55,890 nucleotides of DNA from Bartonella gabonensis (lineage in GTDB: Bacteria > Pseudomonadota > Alphaproteobacteria > Rhizobiales > Rhizobiaceae). A program made the translations under genes and the position numbers. The notes beneath the pieces were generated by a model. The model saw only the letters and a program-made list of their open reading frames with translations, was not told the DNA's origin and made no database searches. Location of the stretch: the NCBI RefSeq assembly GCF_903679515.1, contig NZ_CAHOYM010000007.1, positions 1,772 through 57,661 of the forward strand. Reading direction: 5' to 3'. The first letter of the stretch is position 1. The number at the start of each line of letters is the position of its first letter. Of the stretch, positions 43,459 to 55,138 are shown piece by piece.

Positions 43459-44578
43459 CAAAAAGCTCCTCTTTTATATCTGACAACAATCGCCCTGCAA
43501 TTAAGGCTTCAGCCATATCAGCAAGGCAACGGGTTGCATGAGGTTGCCCAACTTTTTTTGCAGCAACCGCTTGTTTTTCCAATAAATGGGGTGCACAACA
43601 AGCTTGCGTTAGAAGAGTAGAAAGCTTTTGTGCATTTAAATCTTTTTCCAATATAATTTGTGCCCCCCCTACACGTGCAAGAAGAGCAGCATTGGCAGAC
43701 TGGTCATAATCCAAAGCATGAGGATAAGGAATAAGCAAAGCAGGTCTACCAATCACCGCTATCTCACAGACCGATGAGGCCCCAGCACGCGACAAAATAA
43801 AATGGGCATGTGCCATACGTTCAGCCATATCATCAAAGAAAGGGGCAACCTCAGCTTGTACACCCATATCATGATAAGTTTTAATCAACTCAGTAGTTTC
43901 ACCACGAACTTGTTGTACAATTCGTAAGCGTTTACGGTTCTGATCATCGAGCAAAGCAATCGCTTCTGGAACAACATGTGAAAAAAAAGACGCTCCTTGG
44001 CTACCCCCAAAAATCAAAAAATAAAATGGCTCATCACCTGTAGAAGGCTGATAGGAAATTTCAGCCGCCTTCAACACCGGCTCACGCACAGGATTCCCCG
44101 TCAAAAGCGTTTTATGAGCATAAGCGCCATGTGGCGACAACAAACCACCAGCGATTGCACGCACAAAAATTGCCAACACCCGATTAGCACGTCCCATAAC
44201 AGCATTTTGCTCATGAATAAATGTTACACGCCGCATGAGGGCCGCAATAAAAAGAGGAGGAAAACTCGGATATCCCCCAAAACCACCAACAAGAACAGGA
44301 CGTAATTTATAAAATAACACCAACGATTGCCCCATGCCCCTGAGCAAAGACCAAAACGTTTTTATCAAAGCAAAAGGATGGCGTCGTGTAAATGTTGCCG
44401 ATGAAACGATATGTGTATGCTTTTTATCAAAGCTCCGTACAAAAGCTCGCGCTCTTTCATCTGTTATTAAATGCACATCATATCCACGCCGCCTTAATGC
44501 AACAGCAAGTGCTTCAGCAGGAAAAAGATGTCCACCTGTACCACCCGCCGCCAAAACAATAACTTTTTTATTATTCAT
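43442..44578 (-). CDS. murG: UDP-GlcNAc transferase MurG (lipid II synthase)
   Basis: MurG transfers GlcNAc from UDP-GlcNAc to lipid I at the cytoplasmic membrane face. The 378-residue GT-B enzyme has the N-terminal [20 protein letters not shown] loop, a central [36 protein letters not shown] segment, and the donor-binding [54 protein letters not shown] is the UDP-GlcNAc motif. It overlaps the ftsW stop by four bases. Confidence 0.97.
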   Translation of the reverse strand: MNNKKVIVLAAGGTGGHLFPAEALAVALRRRGYDVHLITDERARAFVRSFDKKHTHIVSSATFTRRHPFALIKTFWSLLRGMGQSLVLFYKLRPVLVGGFGGYPSFPPLFIAALMRRVTFIHEQNAVMGRANRVLAIFVRAIAGGLLSPHGAYAHKTLLTGNPVREPVLKAAEISYQPSTGDEPFYFLIFGGSQGASFFSHVVPEAIALLDDQNRKRLRIVQQVRGETTELIKTYHDMGVQAEVAPFFDDMAERMAHAHFILSRAGASSVCEIAVIGRPALLIPYPHALDYDQSANAALLARVGGAQIILEKDLNAQKLSTLLTQACCAPHLLEKQAVAAKKVGQPHATRCLADMAEALIAGRLLSDIKEELFDENAT

Positions 44579-45723
44579 GAAGAGCTATCCAAGACAGAAG
44601 AAGAAAAAGCTGAAAGACGCGCTTCTGGCCAACGACGTGTTAAACTGAGTAAAATTCCCATTGAAAAAGCAATTGCCACCATCGATGAACCACCATAAGA
44701 AATAAACGGCAATGTCATGCCTTTGGGAGGGATTAAGTGAAGATTAACGGCCATATTAATGGCTGATTGAAAGCCTATCATCATAGCTATGCCCGTAATA
44801 CCAAGACGTATAAAGAAATCACGTGTATTCATAGCTATATATAATGAACGCATAACGATAAAGCCAAAAAGCATCATAATTAACAAACAAAGAATAATAC
44901 CATATTCTTCAGCAGCAACAGAAAATACAAAATCTGTATGGCTATCAGGAATGATACGTTTTACTGTTCCCTCTCCCGGACCTTGCCCAAACCAACCACC
45001 ATTTAAAATAGCCTCACGTCCTACATCCACTTGAAAGGTATCTCCTTCGCCTGTCAAAAAACCATTGATACGATCGCGCACATGTGGCAAAAAAAGATAA
45101 GCAAAAATAATTCCTACAACGCCGAAAATGAGAAAGAGAAAAATAATCGTAAGAGGCACACCAGCAACAAAAAACAGCCCCCCCCATGTTGCACTTATTA
45201 AAAGTGTTTGTCCAATATCAGGCTGTAAAACCAGAAGTACACAACAAATGGCATAAAGTGCGGTTGCTAACATGTAATCTAGAATTCCCCTCCTGCGTAT
45301 CTGTTCTGAAAACAGCCAAGCGGACATCACCACAAAAGCTGGCTTCATAAACTCTGAAGCTTGTATAGAAAAACCAAAGAGCAAAATCCACCGCCGTGCT
45401 CCCTTTAATTCAGAACCCCAAAATAAAGTTGCCACCATAAGAGCAAGCGTTACAATGAGCAAAAGGGCACATAAACGACGAATATTAGGAAGCGAAAAAA
45501 AAGAAATGGTAACCATCGTAAAAAATGCTGAAATGCTAAAAATAATATGCCAGCGAACAAAATAAAAACTATCAGCAATTCCGATTTTTTTTGCAATAGT
45601 GGGGCTAGCAGCAAAAGACAGCATAATGCCAATCCCCATTAAAATTAAACAAGCAGCAAAGATAGAGCGATCAATTGTCCACCACCAATTCGCAATTGGG
45701 TCCCTATCCGCACGCGTAATCAT
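44575..45723 (-). CDS. ftsW: Septal peptidoglycan polymerase FtsW (SEDS family)
   Basis: FtsW is the SEDS glycosyltransferase that polymerises septal glycan with FtsI. Its 382 residues contain about 10 TM segments. Conserved blocks are seen: LKGARRWILLFGFSIQASEFMKPAFVV, LVLQPDIGQTLLISATWGGLFFVAGV, GEGTVKRIIPDSHTDFVFSVAAEEYGI and LIPPKGMTLPFISYGGSSMVAIAFSMGILLSL. Start ATG 45723. There is a 151-base gap back to murD, the largest inside the first part of the cluster. Confidence 0.96.
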   Translation of the reverse strand: MITRADRDPIANWWWTIDRSIFAACLILMGIGIMLSFAASPTIAKKIGIADSFYFVRWHIIFSISAFFTMVTISFFSLPNIRRLCALLLIVTLALMVATLFWGSELKGARRWILLFGFSIQASEFMKPAFVVMSAWLFSEQIRRRGILDYMLATALYAICCVLLVLQPDIGQTLLISATWGGLFFVAGVPLTIIFLFLIFGVVGIIFAYLFLPHVRDRINGFLTGEGDTFQVDVGREAILNGGWFGQGPGEGTVKRIIPDSHTDFVFSVAAEEYGIILCLLIMMLFGFIVMRSLYIAMNTRDFFIRLGITGIAMMIGFQSAINMAVNLHLIPPKGMTLPFISYGGSSMVAIAFSMGILLSLTRRWPEARLSAFSSSVLDSSS

Positions 45724-45874
45724 TTATATCCACCTTATCCGTTTCATAAATTGTCTCAAAGTGATAAGGTTCCCCAACCTGTTTAACAAACACTTTAAAA
45801 CTAAATTACACAAAAAAAGATTCTGGAGTCTTAACGCAAAAATATTTTTTTATAATTGATGCTTCTTTTTACTG

Positions 45875-47269
45875 TTATTGTAACTGCATCACCAAAGAGA
45901 CAAATGCTTCACCCCGCACCTCATAATTTTTAAATTGGTCATAACTTGCACAAGCAGGTGACAAAAGAACCACGACCTCCTTTGCCTTACAATGCATTGC
46001 ATCAATGGTAGCTTCACGCACCGCATTTTCTAAAGTCAAGCTCATAGAAAAAGGAAGATCAGAACCAATAATGCGAGAAAATTCTTCCGCTGCACTTCCA
46101 ATCAAATAGGCTTTACGAATTTTAGGAAAAAATTCTCTAAGAGACTCAATTCCTCCTTTTTTTGCCTGTCCCCCAACAATCCAAAAAATATCATTAAAAG
46201 CGCAAAGTGCAGGCGCTGTTGCATCTGCATTCGTCGCCTTGCTATCATTGATAAACAAAACCGCCCCCATTTTACGCACCTGCTGCATACGGTGGGGCAA
46301 TCCTTTATAACTTGCTAAATGCTCATTTATAGAAGGACCGGTTATTTTTAAAGCCTGCAACGCTGCCAAGGCCATAAGAGCATTTTGCGCATTATGACCT
46401 CCGCGCAAAGCAGCCATAGACGCAAGATCTGCAAGCATATATCGCTGTCCTTGACGAACAGAAAAGAGCTTGGTCCCCTCTGCATAAAAACCATTTTCAA
46501 CAAAATGATCCTTAGAAATTGCTTCAATTTTATGCCCCTCGTGAAGCAATTGTTGATACAACATCTCACAAGCTGCATCATCAACTGAAATAAAAGCCTG
46601 AGAAGCCTGAGCAATTAGATGCCTTTTGGTTTGCACATAATGCGCAAAACTCCCATGGCGATCAATATGATCAGGTGCCAAATTCAATAAAAGCCCAATG
46701 GTTGGCTGAAGAGAGGGAGTAAGATCAATTTGAAACGATGAACATTCAATCACATAGATACGTTGTTTAACAAAGGGCTTAAGCGTCAATATCGGCTCGC
46801 CAATATTTCCCCCCATTTGCACATCATAACCCATTTTTTCCAACAAGTGTGCAAGCAAAGCCGTTGTTGTCGACTTTCCATTCGTCCCCGTAATCGCAAA
46901 GAAAGGAACATCCGCATCACAAAAACCATAATGCTGTAAAAAATGACGGCGTGCACGAACAAATAATTCAATATCACCGATAATTTCTATATTTTTTTTT
47001 CGCGCTTTTTCAACAACCCAATGGGGTTGAGGATGATTTAAAGGAACTCCCGGTGCGAGAATCAATGCCACAAATTCTGACCAATCTTCATCATGAAGAT
47101 CTTTTATTGGAATATTTTGCTGAAAAGCTGCTTGCACACTCACAGGATTATCATCCCATGCCACCACTTCTGCACCGCCACTCATCAATGCTTGTGCCGT
47201 TGCTAATCCAGACTTCCCTAATCCAAAGAGAGCAACTTTTTTACCCTTATAACACGTAACAGAAATCAA
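45875..47269 (-). CDS. murD: UDP-N-acetylmuramoylalanine--D-glutamate ligase
   Basis: MurD adds D-Glu to UDP-MurNAc-L-Ala. The protein has the Rossmann start [32 protein letters not shown], the P-loop [42 protein letters not shown] and [32 protein letters not shown]. The conserved N-terminus has no nearby ATG. The best start is a TTG at 47269 (reads [14 protein letters not shown]), four bases after the mraY stop, with GGTGAG close by. An upstream start would run inside mraY. It gives 464 residues, a normal rhizobial length. Confidence 0.94.
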   Translation of the reverse strand: MISVTCYKGKKVALFGLGKSGLATAQALMSGGAEVVAWDDNPVSVQAAFQQNIPIKDLHDEDWSEFVALILAPGVPLNHPQPHWVVEKARKKNIEIIGDIELFVRARRHFLQHYGFCDADVPFFAITGTNGKSTTTALLAHLLEKMGYDVQMGGNIGEPILTLKPFVKQRIYVIECSSFQIDLTPSLQPTIGLLLNLAPDHIDRHGSFAHYVQTKRHLIAQASQAFISVDDAACEMLYQQLLHEGHKIEAISKDHFVENGFYAEGTKLFSVRQGQRYMLADLASMAALRGGHNAQNALMALAALQALKITGPSINEHLASYKGLPHRMQQVRKMGAVLFINDSKATNADATAPALCAFNDIFWIVGGQAKKGGIESLREFFPKIRKAYLIGSAAEEFSRIIGSDLPFSMSLTLENAVREATIDAMHCKAKEVVVLLSPACASYDQFKNYEVRGEAFVSLVMQLQ

Positions 47270-47273
47270 AATC

Positions 47274-48344
47274 TCACCGCAATTTAAGTGTTGAAAGACC
47301 AATGAGAGCAAGAACAATTGAAATAATCCAGAAGCGTATCACCACTTGGCTTTCAGTCCAGCCTTTTTTCTCAAAATGATGATGGATCGGCGCCATAAGA
47401 AACACGCGCTTTCTTGTCAATTTGAAATAACCAACCTGAATAACGACCGAAAAAGCTTCCACAACAAACAGCCCACCAATAAGAGCCAAAACAATTTCGT
47501 GCTTCGTAGCAACCGCAACAGTCCCTAATAATCCTCCAAGAGCCAACGAACCAGTATCCCCCATAAAAATAGCAGCAGGCGGTGCATTAAACCATAAAAA
47601 GCCAAGCCCTGCCCCAACAACAGCTCCCAATAAAACAGCCAATTCACCTGTTCCAGATACATAGTGTATTTGGAGATAATCAGCAAAATTCATATTACCA
47701 CAAAGATAAGCAATCAGAGCAAAAGATAAGGCTGCCACCATCACAGGAACAATAGCAAGCCCATCAAGGCCATCCGTCAAATTAACCGCATTCCCCGTCG
47801 CAACGATGACAAAAGCAGAAAAAGGAATAAAAAACCAGCCCAAATTGATAAGATAATCTTTCAAAAAAGGCAAAGCAAATCCAGATGAGCCACTTTTCAG
47901 GATAACAAAAGCAGCAATTGCTGCCACAACAAATTCCAAGCTTAACCGTGCTTTCCCAGAAAATCCTTTGTCTGTTTGTTTTGTGACTTTAAGATAATCG
48001 TCATAAAATCCAATTGCCCCAAAAGAAAGCATAACCAAAAGCGATACCCAAAAATAAATATTCGATAAATTACACCACAAAAATGCCGATACAACAATGC
48101 CGGTTAAAATCATCAATCCACCCATTGTAGGTGTTCCGGCCTTTTTAAAATGTGTTTGAGGACCATCGGCACGAATTGGTTGCCCCTTGCCCTGCCGCAA
48201 TTTAAGAGAAGCAATGATGCTAGGTCCAAACAAAAAAACAATGAGCCCCGAAGTCAGCATCGCCGCTACCGTACGAAAAGTAATATAGCGGAAAACATTG
48301 ACACCTGGAAGCCAATCACTAAACGAAGAAAAAAACAGCATCAT
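47274..48344 (-). CDS. mraY: Phospho-N-acetylmuramoyl-pentapeptide transferase
   Basis: MraY attaches phospho-MurNAc-pentapeptide to undecaprenyl phosphate, forming lipid I. The 356-residue protein has about 10 TM segments. It carries the family blocks [37 protein letters not shown] (Asp-Asp active-site pair), [18 protein letters not shown] (the [10 protein letters not shown] signature), [23 protein letters not shown] and [25 protein letters not shown] (three-His motif). It lies 22 bases after murF. Confidence 0.97.
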   Translation of the reverse strand: MMLFFSSFSDWLPGVNVFRYITFRTVAAMLTSGLIVFLFGPSIIASLKLRQGKGQPIRADGPQTHFKKAGTPTMGGLMILTGIVVSAFLWCNLSNIYFWVSLLVMLSFGAIGFYDDYLKVTKQTDKGFSGKARLSLEFVVAAIAAFVILKSGSSGFALPFLKDYLINLGWFFIPFSAFVIVATGNAVNLTDGLDGLAIVPVMVAALSFALIAYLCGNMNFADYLQIHYVSGTGELAVLLGAVVGAGLGFLWFNAPPAAIFMGDTGSLALGGLLGTVAVATKHEIVLALIGGLFVVEAFSVVIQVGYFKLTRKRVFLMAPIHHHFEKKGWTESQVVIRFWIISIVLALIGLSTLKLR

Positions 48345-48366
48345 GGAACAAAAAAACTCTTAAAAA

Positions 48367-49788
48367 CTACGAAGAAACCACTTTATAGCGATCAAGCAAT
48401 ACAGTCACAATATTTGATGAACAAAGGCTATTGGATGATTTAACCATCAGTAGATCCCCAGGAGAAATTTCTGCTAAAAGAAGCGGTAAAATTTCCTCAA
48501 TATTTTCAGCATAAAAAACCTTCTCATAAGCAGATAAATCACTGGCTAAAGATTGCATCGCCTCACCAAATAAAAAAACGGGATTAGCCCCAGAAAGACG
48601 TATTGGCTCCCTTAAATCACGATGAAGCTTTTCACTATACTTCCCTAACTCTAACATATCTCCTAAAACAGCAATTCGCCGCCCCTCTTCCCCGACTGGT
48701 CCTGTAGCAAGAAGCTCAAGAGCAGCACGCATAGATGCGGGATTAGCATTATAGCTTTCATCAATGAGATAAAATTCATCCCCATTCGATAAAGACAACC
48801 GATAACGAACACCCCGCCCTTTTGGAGAAGAAAAACGGCTCAAAGAAAGCACAATAGGATCCAAATCAACCCCAATGGCATCACAAGCCGCAAGAACAGC
48901 TAAACTATTTTGCATAATATGGCGTCCAGGAGCACCAATTTTGACCTCCCTACCCTGTCCTCCAATACGCACCATCATAGAAGAATGATCGGTTAAAAGA
49001 CATATATCCCGCGCCTGATAATCAGCATTTTCAGTCTCACCAAAGCTTAAGATCTTCTTCACACCGCATTGCTTTGCTTTTTGAACAAGATAAGAAAAAA
49101 AAGCACTATCCGCATTTAAAATGGCAATGCCTTCCTCATCCAATCCTTCAAAAATTTCAGCTTTTGCCTCTGCTATTTCTTCAAGATCTTTGAAAAAACC
49201 CATATGTCCTGCACAAATATGCGTAATGAGAGCAACATGCGGACAAACCAATTTGACCAGAGGGCGAATTTCATCTTTATGATTCATGCCAATTTCAAAG
49301 ATACCATAATCACTCTCCATCGGCATCCGCGCTAAAGTAAGTGGAACCCCCCAGCAATTGTTTAAAGAAGCGAGATTAGCATGAACATTCCCAGCCGTTG
49401 CAAGTACTTGTTTCAAAGCTTCTTTTGTTGTTGTTTTTCCTACCGATCCTGTTATCACGATAATTTTAGCTCTTGAACGTTTGCGTGCGGCTTTCCCAAG
49501 TTTTTCGAGGGCTTGCAAAACATCAGGAACAACAATCAATGGAGCCGATATCTTTTCCATATCCTTCAAACGGTGTTCCGCAACAATAAGAACGCCTGCA
49601 CCGCGTGCATAAGCTTGCGCAGCAAAATCATGACCATCAAGATGATGTCCCTTAATGCAGAAAAAAATATCGCCTTCTGCAAGAGTACGGCTATCAATGG
49701 AAACCCCAGAAAAAGTTTCTGGCACGCTTCCTATTACAATACCATCAATGGCCGCAACAAGTGCTTGTTTATCCCATAAAGCTGTCAT
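48367..49788 (-). CDS. murF: UDP-MurNAc-tripeptide--D-Ala-D-Ala ligase
   Basis: MurF adds D-Ala-D-Ala (made by Ddl, encoded 8 kb further along the cluster) to complete the pentapeptide. The 473-residue Mur ligase begins with the substrate-binding domain ([28 protein letters not shown]). The P-loop [44 protein letters not shown] and [21 protein letters not shown], with [13 protein letters not shown], complete the family pattern. It overlaps the murE stop by four bases. Confidence 0.96.
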   Translation of the reverse strand: MTALWDKQALVAAIDGIVIGSVPETFSGVSIDSRTLAEGDIFFCIKGHHLDGHDFAAQAYARGAGVLIVAEHRLKDMEKISAPLIVVPDVLQALEKLGKAARKRSRAKIIVITGSVGKTTTKEALKQVLATAGNVHANLASLNNCWGVPLTLARMPMESDYGIFEIGMNHKDEIRPLVKLVCPHVALITHICAGHMGFFKDLEEIAEAKAEIFEGLDEEGIAILNADSAFFSYLVQKAKQCGVKKILSFGETENADYQARDICLLTDHSSMMVRIGGQGREVKIGAPGRHIMQNSLAVLAACDAIGVDLDPIVLSLSRFSSPKGRGVRYRLSLSNGDEFYLIDESYNANPASMRAALELLATGPVGEEGRRIAVLGDMLELGKYSEKLHRDLREPIRLSGANPVFLFGEAMQSLASDLSAYEKVFYAENIEEILPLLLAEISPGDLLMVKSSNSLCSSNIVTVLLDRYKVVSS

Positions 49789-51236
49789 CTCCTCCGGTCC
49801 TCTAAAGCTTCTATCGCTTTCAAACGATCTGAAAAAGGATAAATTGTCTGCCCTATAATTTGGCCATCTTCATGACCTTTTCCAGCAATAATGAGTGTAT
49901 CACCCGCTTTCAAAAATCCCACCGCATAAGAAATAGCTTCACCACGATCTGCTATCTCTATTGCTGTTGGTACCCCCTGTAAAATATCCTTGCGTATTTT
50001 TTCTGGTATTTCTGTGCGAGGATTATCGTCCGTTACAATAACAATATCCGCTTTATCTGCGGCAATTTTTCCCATCATAGCTCTTTTTCCTTGATCTCGA
50101 TCCCCTCCACAACCAAAAACAACAACCAAACGCCCTTGCGTAAAAGGACGAACAGAAAGCAAAACCTGCTCCAAAGCTTCTGGTTTATGCGCATAATCAA
50201 TATAAACAGGCGCATTATTTTCTGTCTTTCCAACAAGCTCTAACCGACCAGGTGCCCCCTGCAAAGTTTCAAGTGCAGAAAAAACCTTATCAGGAGAAAG
50301 TCCTGTTGCAATGGCTAGTCCTGCCGCTACAAGTGCATTAATCATCTGAAAATCTCCAGCTAAAGGCAAAACAAATGTATAAATCTTGTTTTCCACACGA
50401 CACTCAATACACTGTTTTGAGCGTTGATGTTCAACACGATTAATCGTGATAAATTGCCCCTTACGTCCAATTGTCAAGACACGGCGGCGTGCTTGTGTAA
50501 CAGCATCAATAACCTTTTGTGAATAAACATCATCAGCAAAAATCACAGCAGGAGCAGATACAGGCAAAAGTGTATCAAACAACCTCATTTTAGCCCGCAA
50601 ATAATCCTCTACACCCCTGTGATAATCCATGTGATCTCGCCCTAAATTGGTAAAGGCCCCAGCCGTTAAACGGACTCCATCAAGCCGTCCTTGATCAAGC
50701 CCATGCGAAGAAGCTTCAAGAGCTGCATGGGTCACACCTTCATGAGAAATTTCACAAAGAAGACGGTGCAAGACAACCGGATCAGGTGTTGTAAGAGAAC
50801 CATAGTCATTTCGGTGAGGCGAAACAACACCAACCGTTCCTATACTCGCAGCACACAATCCAACATGAGTCCAAATTTGCCGAATAAAAGAGACAACTGA
50901 TGTTTTACCACTTGTACCTGTCACAGCAACAACCGTTTCCGGCTGAGAACCATAAAAACGGGCGGCTGCCAACGCGAGACTATGACGAACATTAGAAACA
51001 CGTAAAATTGGAACAGATAAATCCTCAAGAACAGCCTGACAATCAATAACGATTGCGTGTGCTCCACGCTTTATCGCATCATTGATATAGTGTCTTCCAT
51101 CCCCTTGTTTTCCTTGAACAGCAACAAAAACATAGCCCGGCAAAACTTGTCGAGAATCTGCACTGATCCCTGTTATTTCCATTGAAGAAAGCTTCTGATC
51201 TTCAAGACATTCTGTAAAAACTGTTCCAAACAACAT
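49785..51236 (-). CDS. murE: UDP-MurNAc-L-Ala-D-Glu--meso-diaminopimelate ligase
   Basis: MurE adds the third stem-peptide residue. The 483-residue protein has [19 protein letters not shown], the P-loop [51 protein letters not shown] and [10 protein letters not shown]. The DNPR motif is in [14 protein letters not shown], which in this family marks meso-diaminopimelate rather than lysine specificity. That agrees with a Gram-negative wall. It follows ftsI by 23 bases with AAAGGTG before the ATG. Confidence 0.97.
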   Translation of the reverse strand: MLFGTVFTECLEDQKLSSMEITGISADSRQVLPGYVFVAVQGKQGDGRHYINDAIKRGAHAIVIDCQAVLEDLSVPILRVSNVRHSLALAAARFYGSQPETVVAVTGTSGKTSVVSFIRQIWTHVGLCAASIGTVGVVSPHRNDYGSLTTPDPVVLHRLLCEISHEGVTHAALEASSHGLDQGRLDGVRLTAGAFTNLGRDHMDYHRGVEDYLRAKMRLFDTLLPVSAPAVIFADDVYSQKVIDAVTQARRRVLTIGRKGQFITINRVEHQRSKQCIECRVENKIYTFVLPLAGDFQMINALVAAGLAIATGLSPDKVFSALETLQGAPGRLELVGKTENNAPVYIDYAHKPEALEQVLLSVRPFTQGRLVVVFGCGGDRDQGKRAMMGKIAADKADIVIVTDDNPRTEIPEKIRKDILQGVPTAIEIADRGEAISYAVGFLKAGDTLIIAGKGHEDGQIIGQTIYPFSDRLKAIEALEDRRR

Positions 51237-51259
51237 AACGACGCACCTTTATATTTATT

Positions 51260-53002
51260 TTACCGTTGTTTAACGAAACTTGAATGGCTCTTTTTATCTA
51301 AAAGAGGCTCATATTCTTTTTTAAAATTGGGTTTTATACCAAGAAAACTGGCTGAACGACGAACAATATTAGCAAGCATTGGTCCAGCATTCATCCCTGC
51401 TGTCGCCGAAATTTTCCCCTCCTCTGGCTTAGGTTCATCAATAATTGTTAAAACAACATAAGCAGGATCATCAATCGGAAAAGCAGCCAGAAAACTATTG
51501 AAATTTTTTGTTTTAGAATATTTTCCATTTTCGACTTTCTCAGCTGTTCCTGTTTTTCCGCCCACCCGATAGCCTTCTACTTTTGCATTACGTCCAGATC
51601 CCATATCACTATTTAATTTATAAAGGTAACGCATATTTTGACTTGTTTTGGCCTTCAAAACCTGTTTCGCATAGTGCAAGGTTTGTTCTTTTGTCCGTTT
51701 TAAAAATGTTGGCGCAATCAACCAACCACCATTCATTAAAGCAGCAGCCCCAACCGCCGTTTGCAAGGGTGTTGTTGCCATACCATGCCCAAAAGAAATT
51801 GTCATAGAATGGATATCCTTCCAATGATGGGGCACTATAGGATGGGCAACCTCAGGCAACTCTGTTGTAAGACGATCCAAGAGCCCAAGTTTTTGCAAAA
51901 AATCACGATGTTTATCAATCCCTATCGCTAATGCCTCTTTAGCAGAACCAATGTTGGAAGAATAAATAAAAACCTCCCATAACGTTAAGGGCCGATTTTT
52001 TCCGTGAAAGTCACGAATCATATAGCCACTACTTGTTTTTATGGGCTTTGAGGCATCAATAACACTGTTTAAGTGAAAAATATCAGAATCAAGGGCCATG
52101 GCGGTCGTAAAACTTTTAATGATCGATCCCATTTCAAAGGTTCCAGCCGTCATCCGATTAAGACGATCACTTTTTAAAGCTTCAATAGGATTTCCAGGAT
52201 CAAAATCTGGTAGGGATGCCAAAGCCAAAATTTCCCCCGTATGTATATTTAAAATAACAGCGCCTGCAGCAATTGCCTGATAACGCTTCATAGCCTGAAT
52301 AAGTTCATCATGAACAATTGCTTGAAGTCGCACATCAATCGAAAGCTGAACTTGTTTTAATGATTCTTCCATCGCAAGACCAACGGCACGCAGAGCACTC
52401 AACCCCGTATCATCAATATATTTTTCCATACCTGCAATGCCCTGATTATCCACATTGACCATACCGAGAATATGGGAAGTTATAGGTCCATCGGGATAAA
52501 AACGACGAATTTCAGTCCGAAAACCAATTCCTGGAATACCAAGAGCCATAATTTGCGTCTTCTGCATAGGTGTTAACCCACGCTGTATCCAAGAAAAACC
52601 AGTTTTTCTTTTTAAACGCTTATAAGTTTCCTGCCAATTCAAATCCGGCAAAACTGTTGAGAGCAATTCAATTGTCTCATCCACATCAATAATACGTCGT
52701 GGCTCAGCAAAAAGTGAATAGGTTTTAATATCTGTTGCTAATAAACGACCATTACGATCAACAATATCAGGACGTGCCATCAATTGAAGAACGCTTGGCC
52801 CCTTTGCTTCTTCAATCTGTCCACCTTCCAACCCGTAAGAAATCAGGCAAGCCCCCATGATGCCATATAAAATTAAAAAGCAGAACAACGAAAAAAGCAA
52901 ACGTGGACGATTAGAATATGAACGACGCACAGAAACATTATGATTATTCAACGAATTCCTTAAGCGCTTTTTTTTCTGTGAGAATAAAAAGGCCAATTTC
53001 AT
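51260..53002 (-). CDS. ftsI: Septal transpeptidase FtsI (PBP3)
   Basis: FtsI cross-links septal peptidoglycan and is the partner of FtsW. Its 580 residues comprise a short basic cytoplasmic tail, one TM segment (LLFSLFCFLILYGIMGACLISYG), and the dimerisation domain (RPDIVDRNGRLLATDIKTYSLFAEPRRI). The transpeptidase domain carries the SxxK motif GSIIKSFTT, the SxN motif YSSNIGSAKEAL and the KTG motif GGKTGTAEK. The start overlaps the ftsL stop by four bases. It belongs to the class B PBPs and is a beta-lactam target by family. Confidence 0.96.
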   Translation of the reverse strand: MKLAFLFSQKKKRLRNSLNNHNVSVRRSYSNRPRLLFSLFCFLILYGIMGACLISYGLEGGQIEEAKGPSVLQLMARPDIVDRNGRLLATDIKTYSLFAEPRRIIDVDETIELLSTVLPDLNWQETYKRLKRKTGFSWIQRGLTPMQKTQIMALGIPGIGFRTEIRRFYPDGPITSHILGMVNVDNQGIAGMEKYIDDTGLSALRAVGLAMEESLKQVQLSIDVRLQAIVHDELIQAMKRYQAIAAGAVILNIHTGEILALASLPDFDPGNPIEALKSDRLNRMTAGTFEMGSIIKSFTTAMALDSDIFHLNSVIDASKPIKTSSGYMIRDFHGKNRPLTLWEVFIYSSNIGSAKEALAIGIDKHRDFLQKLGLLDRLTTELPEVAHPIVPHHWKDIHSMTISFGHGMATTPLQTAVGAAALMNGGWLIAPTFLKRTKEQTLHYAKQVLKAKTSQNMRYLYKLNSDMGSGRNAKVEGYRVGGKTGTAEKVENGKYSKTKNFNSFLAAFPIDDPAYVVLTIIDEPKPEEGKISATAGMNAGPMLANIVRRSASFLGIKPNFKKEYEPLLDKKSHSSFVKQR

Positions 53003-53406
53003 TGCTGTACGCCTTTTTGAACAATGCGATTGACTTGAGAAGCGCGATTATTCGCCAAAATATCCTGATTATCTTCCAAGATATTTTGTTTAATTATTTC
53101 TTCAATTGGATCGTGTTCCCGTACCGGAATGTCTTTAAACTCCACGATTTGATGCGGCTGTATAACCTCTAACCCCAGTTCTTTTTGATAACGTTTCGCA
53201 AGTTTTTGCATGCGAGAAGGCTTTATCATGACAGCCCACTCAGCATGAAGCAAACTCACCGTATTTTTTGCTGCAGCAATTTCATGCTCAAGATGACGAA
53301 CCTCGCTCATTCGTTTTTGAACATCATATTTTACTTTATAAGTAAGACCTGCCATACAAATCATAATCATCACCAAAATCATATCAAATGTACGGAAAAC
53401 TGTCAT
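52999..53406 (-). CDS. ftsL: Cell division protein FtsL
   Basis: FtsL is a small bitopic divisome protein that activates FtsWI with FtsB and FtsQ. Its 135 residues contain a TM segment ([19 protein letters not shown]), then a leucine-zipper-like coiled coil ([45 protein letters not shown]) ending in the pattern of the FtsL C-terminus. A charged tail of about 50 residues is longer than in E. coli but usual in Rhizobiales. Placed between rsmH and ftsI with four-base overlaps on both sides, the assignment is supported by context as well as by topology. Confidence 0.9.
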   Translation of the reverse strand: MTVFRTFDMILVMIMICMAGLTYKVKYDVQKRMSEVRHLEHEIAAAKNTVSLLHAEWAVMIKPSRMQKLAKRYQKELGLEVIQPHQIVEFKDIPVREHDPIEEIIKQNILEDNQDILANNRASQVNRIVQKGVQQ

Positions 53407-54401
53407 TTCTTGCTGCCTTCAAAACTGACAATTTCTGCTAAACCAAATAATTTCATATCTTCCCCAAGAGCCTCTGCTTCAGTCCGCACCCCCATACGCA
53501 ATCTCGCAGAACGTGAACGAGGATTTTGCTGCAATTCCTCTTTATTTGCCATTATTCCTCCTTTAAACAAAGGAAAAAATGTTGCTGGAGAATGTTTTAA
53601 TTCAGGCAAATAGCGTGATCTCATACATTCTCCAGAACGAGCCGAAAAAAACCTTTTGACCATACGATCTTCAAGAGAATGAAAACTGACAACACCCAAA
53701 CGGCCTCCAGCTTTTAAAACGCGTTCAGCAGCAAATAAACCACGCGCTAATTCACCAATTTCATCATTAACATAAATACGAAGAGCCTGAAATACACGTG
53801 TTGCAGGATGAATGCGATCTCCTGGCTTACGCCCTATCAACGCTTCGATAGCATAGGCCAAATCACCTGTACGCAAAAAAGGCTGAACAACACGACGCTT
53901 TTCAATCATTCGTGCAATTCGCCCTGCATAACGCTCTTCTCCTAATATCTTAAAAATACGCGCTAAATCCCTTGCTTTTAAATGATTTACAACATCGCTA
54001 GCTGTAAAACCCGTCTGAGCCATTCGCATATCCAATGGTCCATCTTTTTTAAAAGAAAAGCCTCTTTCTGCTTCATCAAGCTGCATTGAAGAGATACCAA
54101 TATCCAAAATAACCGCATCCACCTTCTCTTCAACAACACGATCGAGCTGTGAAAATTCCATATGGGCCAAACGAAGCCGTGGAAAAAATTCATCAACAAG
54201 GGATTGGCCCGCACCAATAGCATGAGGATCACGATCAAGAGCAATTACCTCTGCCCCTGCCTTTAATAAAGCGCGCGTATAACCACCAGCACCAAAGGTG
54301 CCATCAATCACTTTTGCTCCAACCAATGGCATAAGCCCAGCCAAAACTGGCTGCAACAACACTGGAATATGGCGTTCAGCTCTTTGATCCTGTTTTGTCA
54401 A
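53403..54401 (-). CDS. rsmH: 16S rRNA (cytosine-1402-N4)-methyltransferase
   Basis: RsmH methylates N4 of C1402 in the 16S rRNA decoding centre and is classically the head of the dcw cluster. The 332-residue enzyme has [13 protein letters not shown], the SAM loop [70 protein letters not shown] and [20 protein letters not shown]. The only start that keeps the conserved N-terminus is TTG at 54401 (TTG ACA AAA CAG), without a strong Shine-Dalgarno. No mraZ gene precedes it. Confidence 0.95.
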   Translation of the reverse strand: MTKQDQRAERHIPVLLQPVLAGLMPLVGAKVIDGTFGAGGYTRALLKAGAEVIALDRDPHAIGAGQSLVDEFFPRLRLAHMEFSQLDRVVEEKVDAVILDIGISSMQLDEAERGFSFKKDGPLDMRMAQTGFTASDVVNHLKARDLARIFKILGEERYAGRIARMIEKRRVVQPFLRTGDLAYAIEALIGRKPGDRIHPATRVFQALRIYVNDEIGELARGLFAAERVLKAGGRLGVVSFHSLEDRMVKRFFSARSGECMRSRYLPELKHSPATFFPLFKGGIMANKEELQQNPRSRSARLRMGVRTEAEALGEDMKLFGLAEIVSFEGSKK

Positions 54402-54670
54402 AATAATCCGTCTTGAAGTTACGCTGTTTCAAATCAACAGCTCTCTCATGGCAATCAATATTAGAATAACCCAATCCTCAACATTCATATTAATCACTAT
54501 GAACGAAAAAAGCTAAAGTTATCCCAAGACACATCCTAACGTATTATACTTAAAGAAATGTTATAACTTTTTAAAACGCTCTCTATTCAAATGTTCATTT
54601 CAAACACAGACCCCATAAAAGCCCATATGACATTGAACTTATAAAATATCGCGTATCATCATGAAATATC

Positions 54671-55058
54671 AGTCGGCCTATAAGCCGGGTTCTGTATAGT
54701 AAAGCTTATACTTTACATGGCAACCATTCATCTGGGACGGATGTTACCATCCGCCTCGTGCAACCTACCCGAATGACTCGCCCGGAAATCGGCTGCAAAT
54801 TAAATCTTGCACGTCATTTCTATTTGGTCTTGCTCCCGGTGGGGTTTACCTTGCCACATTCATTACTGAATGCGCGGTGGGCTCTTACTCCACCCTTTCA
54901 CCCTTACCTATAAAAATAGGCGGTTTACTTTCTGTGGCACTTTCCCTAGGGTCACCCCCGCCGGGTGTTACCCGGCACCGTCTTTCCATGGAGCCCGGAC
55001 TTTCCTCACTTGCCGCTTTTCAGCATTAGACAAGCGCGGCTGCCCAGCCGACTGACGC
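54671..55058 (-). ncRNA. rnpB: RNase P RNA, bacterial class A
   Basis: This is the catalytic RNA of RNase P. On the minus strand it begins near GCGTCAGTCGGCTGGGCAGC and contains the conserved P4-forming core: GAGGAAAGTCCGGGCTCCAT near the 5' end and CAGAACCCGGCTTATAGGCC near the 3' end. Intervening helices include the GCCGGGTAACACCCGGC hairpin. The length of about 390 bases and GGGTGACCCTAGGGAAAGTGCCACAGAAA fit alphaproteobacterial type A RNAs. The 5' and 3' ends are estimated from the outer pairing AGTCGGC...GCCGACT to within a few bases. Confidence 0.95.
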
Positions 55059-55138
55059 ACTAACTTATAAAACATTTTCTGCTCCGTGAAAATAGTATCT
55101 TAAAATATTTTATAACCAATCTCTTTCAAAAGACGTTG

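Noticed and set aside
54870-55055. 61-codon plus-strand frame over rnpB
   Set aside because: It lies antisense within the RNase P RNA gene and is a product of the structured GC-rich RNA sequence.
34787-55058. Search for a CRISPR array, phage or IS insertion within the division cluster
   Set aside because: Gene order is continuous with overlaps, and no repeats, transposase or integrase frames were found.
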